Position numbers and translations under genes: made by a program | Shown: one piece after another, positions 27,443 through 34,930 of the stretch | How the letters are laid out: every line of letters starts with the position of its first letter | How positions within the stretch are numbered: the stretch's first letter is position 1 | DNA from: Motilimonas pumila | GTDB lineage: Bacteria > Pseudomonadota > Gammaproteobacteria > Enterobacterales > CBDFNC01 | NCBI RefSeq assembly: GCF_003596335.1 | Contig: NZ_QZCH01000002.1 | Span: forward strand, 186,001-250,000 | Direction: 5' to 3' | DNA: 64,000 nucleotides | The notes under the pieces: model-generated | Seen by the model: only the letters and a program-made list of their open reading frames with translations | Told to the model about the DNA's origin: nothing | Database searches by the model: none

Positions 27443-28144
27443 TTAATCAAACCATGATGTAATGGCATTCCAGGTGTTACCCACTACTTCAATGGGTGCA
27501 AAGACGACATCAACCGCAGTCTCTACAGTGCCTGATATAAGTTCGCCAGTAGCACCGATGATTTCACCATCACTCAGTTTATCGTAAGTATTACTCAGTG
27601 TATCAACGGTACCCTTGTAGGCGGCTTCAATCGGCTTGGCGACAAGATCTCCAGGAGCCCCAACAACGGTGTTTACACTATCAGGCAAGCCAATGTATTC
27701 ACCCACGTACTTGGCCCCTGTAGAGGCGATAGCGATGGTGCCTAGTGGACCTTTAGCAAACTGTTTAGCTGATTGACCGAGTAGACCTTGCCTAGCTGCA
27801 ACATGAACGATTACATGACCGCTGTTACTCACTTGGTTAGACGTATGTCGCTGTTCAATGCAGCGATTTACGAAGTGTTCACAATTGTTCGTACCTACAT
27901 CATAACCACGTATGCCTAACTGATGCTTTGCGTAATCAATGGCTTCTTGTGGATAGGGGGCACGTCGTTTCACTCTGATTTCTTTCTCATCAGAAAACGT
28001 AGCTAAGCAACTGAGTATGACTTGCTTAGCGTGAGCGCAAAGATGGATGACGTCATCATTACCGATGTATAAACCGTGATGCTCAGTAATCCCCAGTACA
28101 TCAACGTTCACCACCAGGTGATCGCCAGGTTGTAAGTGTTCCAT
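27443..28144 (-). CDS. LRAT/NC-domain protein (NlpC/P60-superfamily thiol enzyme)
   Basis: A 233-residue protein. Residues 1-100 form an LRAT-like domain: L-Q-P-G-D-H-L-V-V, the catalytic His region H22-H-G-L-Y, and the nucleophile motif N-C88-E-H-F. This circularly permuted papain-like fold acts as phospholipase/acyltransferase in animals (LRAT, HRASLS); bacterial substrates are largely unknown. The C-terminal half (about 110-233) is Gly/Ala-rich and mildly hydrophobic, perhaps membrane-associating. AGAGAGG lies 7 bases before the ATG. The recombinase gene upstream ends 17 bases away on the same strand. Confidence 0.82.
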   Translation of the reverse strand: MEHLQPGDHLVVNVDVLGITEHHGLYIGNDDVIHLCAHAKQVILSCLATFSDEKEIRVKRRAPYPQEAIDYAKHQLGIRGYDVGTNNCEHFVNRCIEQRHTSNQVSNSGHVIVHVAARQGLLGQSAKQFAKGPLGTIAIASTGAKYVGEYIGLPDSVNTVVGAPGDLVAKPIEAAYKGTVDTLSNTYDKLSDGEIIGATGELISGTVETAVDVVFAPIEVVGNTWNAITSWFD

Positions 28145-28161
28145 GATAGAACCTCTCTTAG

Positions 28162-28722
28162 TTACAGTTCGAGTGATACAAAGTCTTTGTCGACTTCATC
28201 TTGAGTGATACCGATATAACGAAGCGTCACGCCCTCTGAGGTGTGGCGTAGCATCTTCATCACGCGACCGATATCTTTTGTGGATTGATAGAGGAAATAA
28301 CCTCGTGTTTTGCGCATGGAGTGAGTACCCAGCGCAAGCTTGAGTTCTTGTCCTACTTGTTGAAAGGCCATAGACACCGCACGCCGAGAGAACGGCTGCG
28401 GCGGTTTATGTTTTAGTTGCTGGCATCGATGTGACTGAAATAGGTAAACATGGTCAGGGTGTTTCTCCCGTACTTTGGTAATGTGTTCTCTTGCCTTGGT
28501 GTTTAACTGGATGTTTGCCATCTTGCCTGTTTTGCTTTCACGAATAATGAGTCGATCATCATTAATATCTTCAAAGCGGATAGAGAGTAAATCGGATATT
28601 CGTAGTGCCAGGTTTAACCCAATGTGCCAAACGTCAGCCATTTGCGGATTACAACGAATAGCGAGTAAGTGGCCAATGAGTCGAATGGTGTCGTCGTCTT
28701 TGATCGCTTGGACCTCAGCCAT
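28162..28722 (-). CDS. FimB-sized tyrosine recombinase
   Basis: A 186-residue tyrosine recombinase consisting of essentially the catalytic domain, like the FimB/FimE invertases (about 200 residues). The full active site is visible: Arg41 (A-L-R-I-S-D-L-L), Lys in S-K-T-G-K near 67, H134-S-M-R137, H160 and Tyr169. The ATG at 28722 has AAGGAAG six bases upstream; the frame is open 15 codons further. The lack of an arm-binding N-terminal domain suggests site-specific inversion or short-site resolution rather than P4-type integration. It lies in a leftward cluster with the LRAT, DUF2787 and RadC genes. Confidence 0.88.
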   Translation of the reverse strand: MAEVQAIKDDDTIRLIGHLLAIRCNPQMADVWHIGLNLALRISDLLSIRFEDINDDRLIIRESKTGKMANIQLNTKAREHITKVREKHPDHVYLFQSHRCQQLKHKPPQPFSRRAVSMAFQQVGQELKLALGTHSMRKTRGYFLYQSTKDIGRVMKMLRHTSEGVTLRYIGITQDEVDKDFVSLEL

Positions 28723-28763
28723 AGTCTGCTTCCTTTTTTGTCTGTAGAAGGGTGTTTTGGGAA

Positions 28764-28862
28764 GCACAGAGAGACCGATACCGCCAAACCCTTATGTAGC
28801 AAGGGTTCCAAGCTTCCCGTTTTAACAATATGGGAAGCAGCAGTATCAGCCGTTATCTGTGC
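28764..28862 (-). repeat. Multibranched inverted-repeat structure upstream of the recombinase
   Basis: Nested complementarity in 99 bases: GCACAGA (28764-28770) pairs with TCTGTGC (28856-28862), and GATAC (28777-28781) with GTATC (28843-28847). Inside are two hairpins: AACCCTT/AAGGGTT (28787-28807, 7-base loop) and GCTTCCC/GGGAAGC (28812-28838). It could fold as a structured 5' leader of the recombinase transcript or as a folded DNA recombination or transfer site. An extra GGGAAGC at 28759-28765 offers an alternative pairing. Confidence 0.45.
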
Positions 28863-28910
28863 TGGTGGATGTTGTTGGAAAGTGCTGTTTGAGTTGTGTT
28901 GAACTGACGC

Positions 28911-29411
28911 CTAATGACTTCTTACTTCGATTTGGTCGTAAGCGTCTGAGTCTAGGTAGGCGACAAAGTTGTCTTCCCACAATGGATAGAGCTCGACAAT
29001 TGAGGGTGAACAAATACTCGTCCAGCCACCGTATCGAGTAAAAGCCGCTGAATTACCAAAATCAAAGTCGATATCTCGCTCAAGTTCAGGGTAAGGACCA
29101 CCACAGTAACTAAAGTCAGTGATATACAAGATCGTGTAGCGATTGTGGGCATCTTTGCTTAATGAAATCTCTACTGGATGAAAGCCACCTTTTTCAGCGT
29201 TGTAGTCTTTGTCTCTAAAGTTAATCACGATGTAATTGTCACCGACTACTTCAGGTTGCTTGTTCAGCACATCAGCCAAGCATTTCAATAACGCATTGGA
29301 GATGGGTAACGCTGCTTTGTTAAATGACAAGCTGTTTGATGTGTCGTTGAGTGGTGATTTAGCTGGCATAAGCGGCTCCTTACTCTTACAGACTGATTGA
29401 TGGTTATTCAT
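28911..29411 (-). CDS. DUF2787-family protein
   Basis: A 166-residue cytosolic protein matching the DUF2787 family seen in Vibrio/Shewanella islands (F-N-F-R-D-K-D-Y-style block [31 protein letters not shown]). Function is unknown. Two starts are credible: the ATG at 29411 (AAAGGAG upstream, overlapping the radC stop as ATGA) and the ATG at 29369 (AAGGAG upstream). The overlap with radC indicates translational coupling. It is near the ends of many integrative islands together with RadC. Confidence 0.8.
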   Translation of the reverse strand: MNNHQSVCKSKEPLMPAKSPLNDTSNSLSFNKAALPISNALLKCLADVLNKQPEVVGDNYIVINFRDKDYNAEKGGFHPVEISLSKDAHNRYTILYITDFSYCGGPYPELERDIDFDFGNSAAFTRYGGWTSICSPSIVELYPLWEDNFVAYLDSDAYDQIEVRSH

Positions 29412-29899
29412 ATCCAGCTCCTTTCAGCAAAAGAGACACAATGCTCACCAACCACAATGTGGTCGAGTACTCGCACATCAATTAATCCCAACGCATCAAC
29501 CAACCTGCTAGTAATGCGCTTGTCCGCTCTAGAGGGCTCGGCGATCCCCGATGGGTGGTTATGGGCCAAGATAACCGCAGCAGCATTAGCATTGAGGGCG
29601 GCCTTTACCACTTCTCTTGAATAAACACTCGCCGCATCAATAGTGCCAAAGAACAGTTCTTCAAAACGAATAAGCTGGTGCTGGTTATCCAGCAGCATCA
29701 GTGCAAACACCTCACGGTCATACGAACCAAGCTTTAGCTGTAGATACTCTTTCACGTTGTTTGGATTGGTAAACGTCCCTTCACGCTTGTACTTTTTAGC
29801 CAGTGCTTCGGCGGCTTGCTCTAGTAGCTCATTGAGGCTAGAGGTTTGGTGAGCTGGATAGTGGTTACTCGTTGGAATGGTTGGTCGAGATGTACGCAT
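29408..29899 (-). CDS. RadC-family JAB/MPN-domain protein
   Basis: A 163-residue short RadC-like protein with the metal-binding JAMM motif H113-N-H115-P-S-G and Asp126. The UPF0758/RadC signature S-R-E-V-V-K-A-A-L precedes it. Chromosomal RadC proteins are about 220 residues; island-encoded ones like this lack the N-terminal helix-hairpin-helix part. Despite the name, a DNA repair role is not established for the family; a deubiquitinase-like isopeptidase fold is predicted. It heads a leftward operon of radC, DUF2787, recombinase and LRAT genes. A 15-base motif shared with AlpA copy 1 lies upstream. Confidence 0.9.
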   Translation of the reverse strand: MRTSRPTIPTSNHYPAHQTSSLNELLEQAAEALAKKYKREGTFTNPNNVKEYLQLKLGSYDREVFALMLLDNQHQLIRFEELFFGTIDAASVYSREVVKAALNANAAAVILAHNHPSGIAEPSRADKRITSRLVDALGLIDVRVLDHIVVGEHCVSFAERSWI

Positions 29900-29951
29900 A
29901 GGGACCTCCTATATCTGTTAATTAAGTTTTATCAACTGGGCTATGCGTATT

Positions 29952-29966
29952 GATGAAATATATCTG
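29952..29966 (-). promoter_or_regulatory. 15-base motif upstream of radC
   Basis: Read leftward it is CAGATATATTTCATC, identical to 24923-24937 upstream of AlpA copy 1. It lies 52 bases before the radC start. Confidence 0.4.
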
Positions 29967-30081
29967 AAAGGATTTTGAATACGAGTTAGCGGGAGAGGGG
30001 GCGGTAAGGCAGGTTGAATCTAAGTAAAAAAATAATGGCGAGTCCTTGGTATGAACGAGCTAATACACAAGGATTCCCAAC

Positions 30082-30270
30082 ATGAGATTTTTAAAACTAC
30101 AGCAAGTCATGGACAAAACAACATTGTGCCGCAGCAGCATCTACATCCTGATTAAAGCAGGTGAATTCCCTGAAAACTATACCGTTATGGGCAAGCGTAA
30201 AGCCTGGCTTGAAAGCGAGGTTGATGATTGGTTGATGAGCAAAATGGAAGAGTGCAGAACTGTAAATTAA
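30082..30270 (+). CDS. AlpA-family phage/island regulator (copy 2)
   Basis: A 62-residue AlpA-type winged-helix protein (F-L-K-L-Q-Q-V, L-C-R-S-S-I-Y-I-L-I-K-A-G-E-F-P, G-K-R-K-A-W-L-E-S-E-V). AAGGA lies at good spacing before the ATG. It is a paralogue of copy 1 but shorter at both ends and divergent at synonymous sites, which suggests that the island is composed of two separately acquired elements. It may control excision by the P4-type integrase at the right end, as AlpA does in CP4-57. Confidence 0.88.
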   Translation: MRFLKLQQVMDKTTLCRSSIYILIKAGEFPENYTVMGKRKAWLESEVDDWLMSKMEECRTVN

Positions 30271-30290
30271 ATAGCAAATTACGGCGATAA

Positions 30291-30328
30291 GGTTTATATT
30301 ATTCTCAGTTTAACAATTTTTATAAACC
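30291..30328 (+). promoter_or_regulatory. Candidate operator of the XRE-ImmA operon
   Basis: GGTTTATA (30291-30298) and TATAAACC (30321-30328) form a perfect inverted repeat with 22 bases between. It lies 24 bases before the XRE-ImmA start, where an autorepressor could bind. Confidence 0.45.
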
Positions 30329-30351
30329 AAGCCGTTGCTTGAGAGGGTACC

Positions 30352-31425
30352 ATGTTTGCAGAACGCCTAGAACGAGCCCGTAAGGCTGCCGGGCTATCAA
30401 TGAGTGCATTAGCCAGCGAAGTTGGCCTGTCCGCTAACGCCATTAAAAAGTACGAACATGGCACAACAATGCCCTCATCTTCAAACTTACTGAAGCTAGC
30501 TAAAGCGTTAGATGTTCGCACTGAGTACTTCTTTCGCCCTACTAAGGTCAAGCTGGAAGGTGTCGAGTACCGCAAGCATGCGAGTACACCCAAGAAAGTG
30601 CTGGACCGAATCAATGGTGACGTTTTAGACCAGGCTGAACGTTGGCAAGAGCTTTTAGAGCTCTATCCAGACTCGGTAAAACCGATCCCTGAATTTGCTC
30701 TACCAGATGAACTTCCAGAGCAAATCACTAGTCTGGAACAAGCCGAAGGCTTAGCAATTCAAATGCGTCATGCTTGGGATCTCGGTCTGAATCCTATTCA
30801 CGATATGATCGATACTCTTGAAGCAAAAGGGGTGATGATCATTACCACTGATGTGGAAACCAATAAGAAGTTCGATGGATTAGCTGGGAAGATTGGCAGC
30901 ACGCCAGTAGTGGTCATATCTACAGCTCAAAGTGGAGACCGCCAGCGCTTTACCTTGGCACATGAGCTAGGTCACTTAGTCGTACATGGCCGCTTGGTTG
31001 AAGGTATTGATGAAGAGAAAGCCTGTGATGTATTTGCTGGTGCATTTCTTTTGCCTGCCCAAACGCTTATTGAGCACCTGGGTGAAAAGCGCCGCCATAT
31101 TGAACCGCGTGAATTATTTATGCTTAAGCACGAATATGGCATAAGCATGCTGGCAGCACTGTTTCGAGCTGGACAATGTGGAATAATTACGCCAGCGACT
31201 CAGAAAAACCTATTTATGCTATTTAGTAAAAATGGCTGGCGTACACAAGAGCCTGGAAAAGCTTACCCTCATGAGTCGACTTACCTACACAAGCAATTGG
31301 TCTATCGTGCTTTAGGTGAGGAGTACATAGGGGAATCAAAAGCTGCTGAGTTACTTGGCATGTCTCTCTCTAGCTTTCATAAAGAACGAAAGTTGGAGGT
31401 GTTGAGTGCAGCAGCTTCTAATTAG
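30352..31425 (+). CDS. XRE regulator fused to ImmA/IrrE metallopeptidase
   Basis: A 357-residue two-domain protein. The N-terminal XRE helix-turn-helix (about 5-60: L-E-R-A-R-K-A-A-G-L-S-M-S-A-L-A, S-A-N-A-I-K-K-Y-E-H-G) is followed by an ImmA/IrrE-type zinc protease domain with H204-E-L-G-H208 and a later E-E-K-A-C-D-V-F-A-G-A-F-L-L-P. In ICEBs1 ImmA cleaves the element repressor; fused forms often act as antitoxin or stress-responsive regulator of the next gene. The next gene (PIN-like) overlaps it by 20 bases, indicating tight coupling. GAGAGGG precedes the ATG. Confidence 0.88.
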   Translation: MFAERLERARKAAGLSMSALASEVGLSANAIKKYEHGTTMPSSSNLLKLAKALDVRTEYFFRPTKVKLEGVEYRKHASTPKKVLDRINGDVLDQAERWQELLELYPDSVKPIPEFALPDELPEQITSLEQAEGLAIQMRHAWDLGLNPIHDMIDTLEAKGVMIITTDVETNKKFDGLAGKIGSTPVVVISTAQSGDRQRFTLAHELGHLVVHGRLVEGIDEEKACDVFAGAFLLPAQTLIEHLGEKRRHIEPRELFMLKHEYGISMLAALFRAGQCGIITPATQKNLFMLFSKNGWRTQEPGKAYPHESTYLHKQLVYRALGEEYIGESKAAELLGMSLSSFHKERKLEVLSAAASN

Positions 31426-31900
31426 TGATGCCAACATCCTTATTGACATGGAAGAAGGCGGCCTGTTGGAAGCAATGTTTCAGTTACCCTTTGATTTCGC
31501 AACGCCAGATATCTTGTTTTTTGAAGAGCTTGAAGAGGAGCACGCTCACTTGCCTGGTTTAGGGTTGGCGTTAAAAGAGGTCTCTTCCGAGTTCATGATG
31601 TATGCCATGCAGCTAACAGGGACTTATACCCAGGCAAGCAGAAACGATTGTTTCGCCCTTGCGTTAGCTAAGCAAGAGCTGTGTCCTTTGCTAACTGGCG
31701 ATATGGCGCTTAGAAAAGCAGCAGAAAAAGAAGCCGCTATCGTCAAAGGCACAATTTGGCTCGTAACTCAGCTGGTAGTTCATCAAAAGATTAATATCGC
31801 ACAAGCAAAAGATGCATATAACCAGATGAAAGCAAATGGCAGGCGTTTACCGTGGGCTATCGCAGAGCAAGAGTTAGAAAATCAAAAGGATATTGGATGA
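31406..31900 (+). CDS. PIN-like domain protein (predicted RNase)
   Basis: A 164-residue protein with the acidic residues of PIN nucleases in order: D8 (L-I-S-D-A-N-I-L-I-D), a Glu at 40/41, D81 (S-R-N-D-C-F-A-L-A-L-A) and D99 (L-L-T-G-D-M-A-L-R). PIN proteins are commonly toxin RNases. It starts at a GTG inside the end of the XRE-ImmA gene (20-base overlap) and its stop overlaps the Mrr-like start (ATGA), so three genes are translationally linked. The XRE-ImmA protein is a likely antitoxin or controller. Confidence 0.78.
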   Translation: MQQLLISDANILIDMEEGGLLEAMFQLPFDFATPDILFFEELEEEHAHLPGLGLALKEVSSEFMMYAMQLTGTYTQASRNDCFALALAKQELCPLLTGDMALRKAAEKEAAIVKGTIWLVTQLVVHQKINIAQAKDAYNQMKANGRRLPWAIAEQELENQKDIG

Positions 31901-32826
31901 TCCCAAATTACCAAGAGTTTATGCGCCCGTTCCTTGAAATTGCAAAAGCTGCAAATGGAAAAGAAATCAAACTACGGGATGTTATTAATCAGCTGGCGGA
32001 ACGGTTTAATCTTTCAGAACAAGAGCGAGAAGAGCGATTGCCGAGCGGTAAACAAACCATTCTCGACAATCGTATTGGTTGGGCAAGAACGTATCTTACA
32101 AAAGCAGGTTTGCTGGAAGCCACTAAGCGAGCACACTTCATTATTACAGATAGGGGCATTCAAGCGCTGCAAGACAAAGATGCAGTCATCAATAATCAAT
32201 ACTTAAAGCGGTTTGATGAGTTTGTTGCTTTCAAAGGACAGAAAAATGATTCTTCAAGCTCGCAAACAGTCTCTACTGACGTAACTGAAGATTTGGCGGA
32301 TGAAACCACTCCAGATGAAGTACTAAGAGCCGCTTACAAACAAATCAACGATGCCCTTGCTTCAGATATCTTGTCGCGTACTCGTAAAGTTTCCCCTGCC
32401 TTCTTTGAACAACTGCTTATCGACCTGCTACTAGCGATGGGCTATGGCGGCAGCGATGAGGGTATGGCCCATACGTTAGGCAAAAGTGGTGATAACGGCG
32501 TTGATGGCGTGATTAACCAAGATCCACTAGGTGTTGACCAGGTTTACATTCAAGCTAAGCGTTATGCGGATGGCAATAATGTTGGCGCGGGTGAAATCCG
32601 AGACTTCTTTGGTGCACTTAATCTGAAGAAAGCACAAAAAGGCATTTTTATCACCACATCAGAATTTACCGCATCAGCAACTCAAACAGCGAAAGACCTA
32701 GGTATGCGTATCGTTCTTCTCAACGGTAAAGAGTTAGCAAAACTGATGCTGCGTTACAACATTGGTAGTCGAGATGAAGATGTATTGCACCTGAAGAGAA
32801 TCGACGAAGAATTTTTTGAGAGTTAG
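31897..32826 (+). CDS. Mrr-like restriction endonuclease
   Basis: A 309-residue protein the size of E. coli Mrr (304). Residues 1-95 form a winged-helix Mrr_N-like domain (I-L-D-N-R-I-G-W-A-R-T-Y-L-T-K-A-G-L-L, F-I-I-T-D-R-G). Residues 165-290 form the nuclease domain with G-D-N-G-V-D203-G-V-I and I-Q219-A-K221-R, the D...QxK active site of the Mrr/PD-(D/E)xK class. Mrr cuts modified DNA. I chose the ATG at 31897 because AAGGA precedes it and it overlaps the PIN stop. hsdM follows after 43 bases. Confidence 0.88.
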   Translation: MIPNYQEFMRPFLEIAKAANGKEIKLRDVINQLAERFNLSEQEREERLPSGKQTILDNRIGWARTYLTKAGLLEATKRAHFIITDRGIQALQDKDAVINNQYLKRFDEFVAFKGQKNDSSSSQTVSTDVTEDLADETTPDEVLRAAYKQINDALASDILSRTRKVSPAFFEQLLIDLLLAMGYGGSDEGMAHTLGKSGDNGVDGVINQDPLGVDQVYIQAKRYADGNNVGAGEIRDFFGALNLKKAQKGIFITTSEFTASATQTAKDLGMRIVLLNGKELAKLMLRYNIGSRDEDVLHLKRIDEEFFES

Positions 32827-32869
32827 TGAGTGACACTAACCTCGATACAATATAGAAGTATTAAAATTT

Positions 32870-34930
32870 ATGAACCAACAAGAAATTAAACAACTTGAAA
32901 CCGAGTTATGGGATAGCGCCAACTCGCTTCGTGCTAACTCTAAACTAACCGCAGCCGAATATAAAGATCCGGTGCTTGGTCTTATTCTTTTACGTTATGC
33001 ACAAAACCGCTACGACCAAGCCAAAGAGCAAATCGAAGCAAGCATTCCTGATGGCCCTCGTGGCAAACGAGCACCCACCAAAGATGACTTTTTAGCCGCT
33101 GGCGCAATGATGTTACCGCAAGAGTCTCAATTCGATTATCTGGCAGATTTACCAGAATCAGAGTCACTTGACGAAGCCATCAATAACGCCATGAAGCTCA
33201 TTGAAGAGGCATATCCAGATTTAGCTGGTGTATTACCTAAAAACTATCAAGAATTCGATGCAGACCTGCTAAGAGAGCTTATTCGAGTATTTAACAAAGA
33301 CTCGGTTAAGAGAATCAAAGGCGATATTTTCGGGCGAATTTACGAATTCTTCCTAATGAAATTTTCGATGGACGGTGCAGGTGCTCAAGAAGGCGGTGAG
33401 TTCTTCACTCCACCATCACTCGTTCAGCTTATCGTAAATATGATAAAGCCTGATCACGGTGTCATTCACGACCCAGCCTGTGGTTCAGGTGGCATGTTCG
33501 TACAAACGGGCCACTTTATTGAAGAACTGGCTGAAAAAGAACAGCAAGAGGCATCAGTAAACACAAAAGTGACCTGCTACGGTTCAGAGTTAAAATCAAA
33601 CAATACCCGTTTAGCCAAAATGAACTTAGCCATTCACGGCATTGAAGGCAAAATCATTGAGAGCAACAGCTTCTACTCAGACCCACATGCGCTAGTTGGC
33701 AAGTGTGATTTTGTGATGGCTAACCCACCATTTAACGTGAAAAAAGTCGATAAGAAAAAAGACTACGTTAAAACCGATGTTCGCCTTTTCAAAGACCTCG
33801 GTATTCCAAAAGCCGATAACGGCAATTACCTTTGGATCCAGTATTTTTACCATTACCTAAACGAACAAGGCCGTGCAGGTTTTGTTATGCCAAGTTCAGC
33901 GACTGACGCTGGCAATACCGAGAAAACTATTCGTCAAAAGCTGATTGAAACAGGGGCTGTTGATTGTATTGTGGCGGTAGGTAATAACTTCTTCTATACC
34001 CGTTCATTGCCTTGTCATGTGTGGTTTTTAGACAAAGGTAAAAGAGAAGCGAACAAAGACAAGATCTTAATGATCGACGCTCGTAATACCTTCCGAGTGG
34101 TCACCAATACTATTAACGATTACTCACCTGGTCAGTTAACTAACTTTAACGCCATTATGGAGTCGTACCGAGGTGATAGTACTGCAATTTCCTCGGCACA
34201 AAACATTCATAACCAAGAAGCAATCAGCCTTGCCAAAGACATTGCGCTTGAAATCAATCAACTGCGCAAAGAGTGTAAAACCATCTTAGCTGCCCCAAAT
34301 GCCGAAGACGTTAAAGGTGCAGCTTCTAAAGGTATGAGCCCAAACCTTGATTTCAGCTCAATTACCGCAGAGTTAGATGAAAAATTAAGTATTGCAGATG
34401 ACAGTGACTTTGATGTTTGCCACACGTGGAATGAACGTTTTAACCAGCCGGTTGAAAAGTTATTTGCCTTAGTTGAACAATATCAAGCAGATTCAGAAAA
34501 AGCCTTAGCTGACTTTAAAGCACTAACTAAGGAAGATAAGGCAACCAAAGAAAACAAACAACTTAAAAAGCAACTCGATGCCAACAGCAAATTGCTTAAG
34601 TCATTAACCGCTGCACTGAATGCGCATAAAGCGCTACTCAAGCAAGAATTAGCCGATTACAAACAACGCATCAAAGATTGGCAATCGCTACGTGAAAATT
34701 TCCCTAACGACCAATATCAAGACGTTGAAGGCTTATGCAAAATCGTTAGCCGTGATGAAGTAGAAGAAAACGACGAAAGCTTAACACCAGGAAGATATGT
34801 AGGCTTCAAAATCCATATAGATAAAGATTTTGATTACAAAGCAAGAATTACCTCTATAAATAATGAACTTCAAATGTTACATATTGAATCAACTAAGTTA
34901 ATCGACAGCATTAATGAGGTCGAGTTATGA
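32870..34930 (+). CDS. hsdM: Type I restriction-modification DNA methyltransferase HsdM
   Basis: A 686-residue N6-adenine methyltransferase subunit. The N-terminal helical HsdM_N domain is followed by the SAM motif D-P-A-C-G-S-G-G near residue 202 and the catalytic N-P-P-F motif near residue 285. The C-terminal third is a long Lys/Gln-rich coiled coil (about 540-620) ending in a domain continuing to the hsdS junction. It is longer than EcoKI HsdM (529), typical of type I families with an extended M subunit. It overlaps hsdS by 4 bases (ATGA). No clear ribosome-binding site is seen. Confidence 0.96.
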   Translation: MNQQEIKQLETELWDSANSLRANSKLTAAEYKDPVLGLILLRYAQNRYDQAKEQIEASIPDGPRGKRAPTKDDFLAAGAMMLPQESQFDYLADLPESESLDEAINNAMKLIEEAYPDLAGVLPKNYQEFDADLLRELIRVFNKDSVKRIKGDIFGRIYEFFLMKFSMDGAGAQEGGEFFTPPSLVQLIVNMIKPDHGVIHDPACGSGGMFVQTGHFIEELAEKEQQEASVNTKVTCYGSELKSNNTRLAKMNLAIHGIEGKIIESNSFYSDPHALVGKCDFVMANPPFNVKKVDKKKDYVKTDVRLFKDLGIPKADNGNYLWIQYFYHYLNEQGRAGFVMPSSATDAGNTEKTIRQKLIETGAVDCIVAVGNNFFYTRSLPCHVWFLDKGKREANKDKILMIDARNTFRVVTNTINDYSPGQLTNFNAIMESYRGDSTAISSAQNIHNQEAISLAKDIALEINQLRKECKTILAAPNAEDVKGAASKGMSPNLDFSSITAELDEKLSIADDSDFDVCHTWNERFNQPVEKLFALVEQYQADSEKALADFKALTKEDKATKENKQLKKQLDANSKLLKSLTAALNAHKALLKQELADYKQRIKDWQSLRENFPNDQYQDVEGLCKIVSRDEVEENDESLTPGRYVGFKIHIDKDFDYKARITSINNELQMLHIESTKLIDSINEVEL

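Noticed and set aside
24923-29966. Invertible segment flanked by the inverted 15-base motif, flipped by the FimB-like recombinase
   Set aside because: The copies are short, lie at promoters in the same orientation relative to their genes, and 5 kb with several operons between them is unlike known fim-type switches. A shared regulatory site explains them better.
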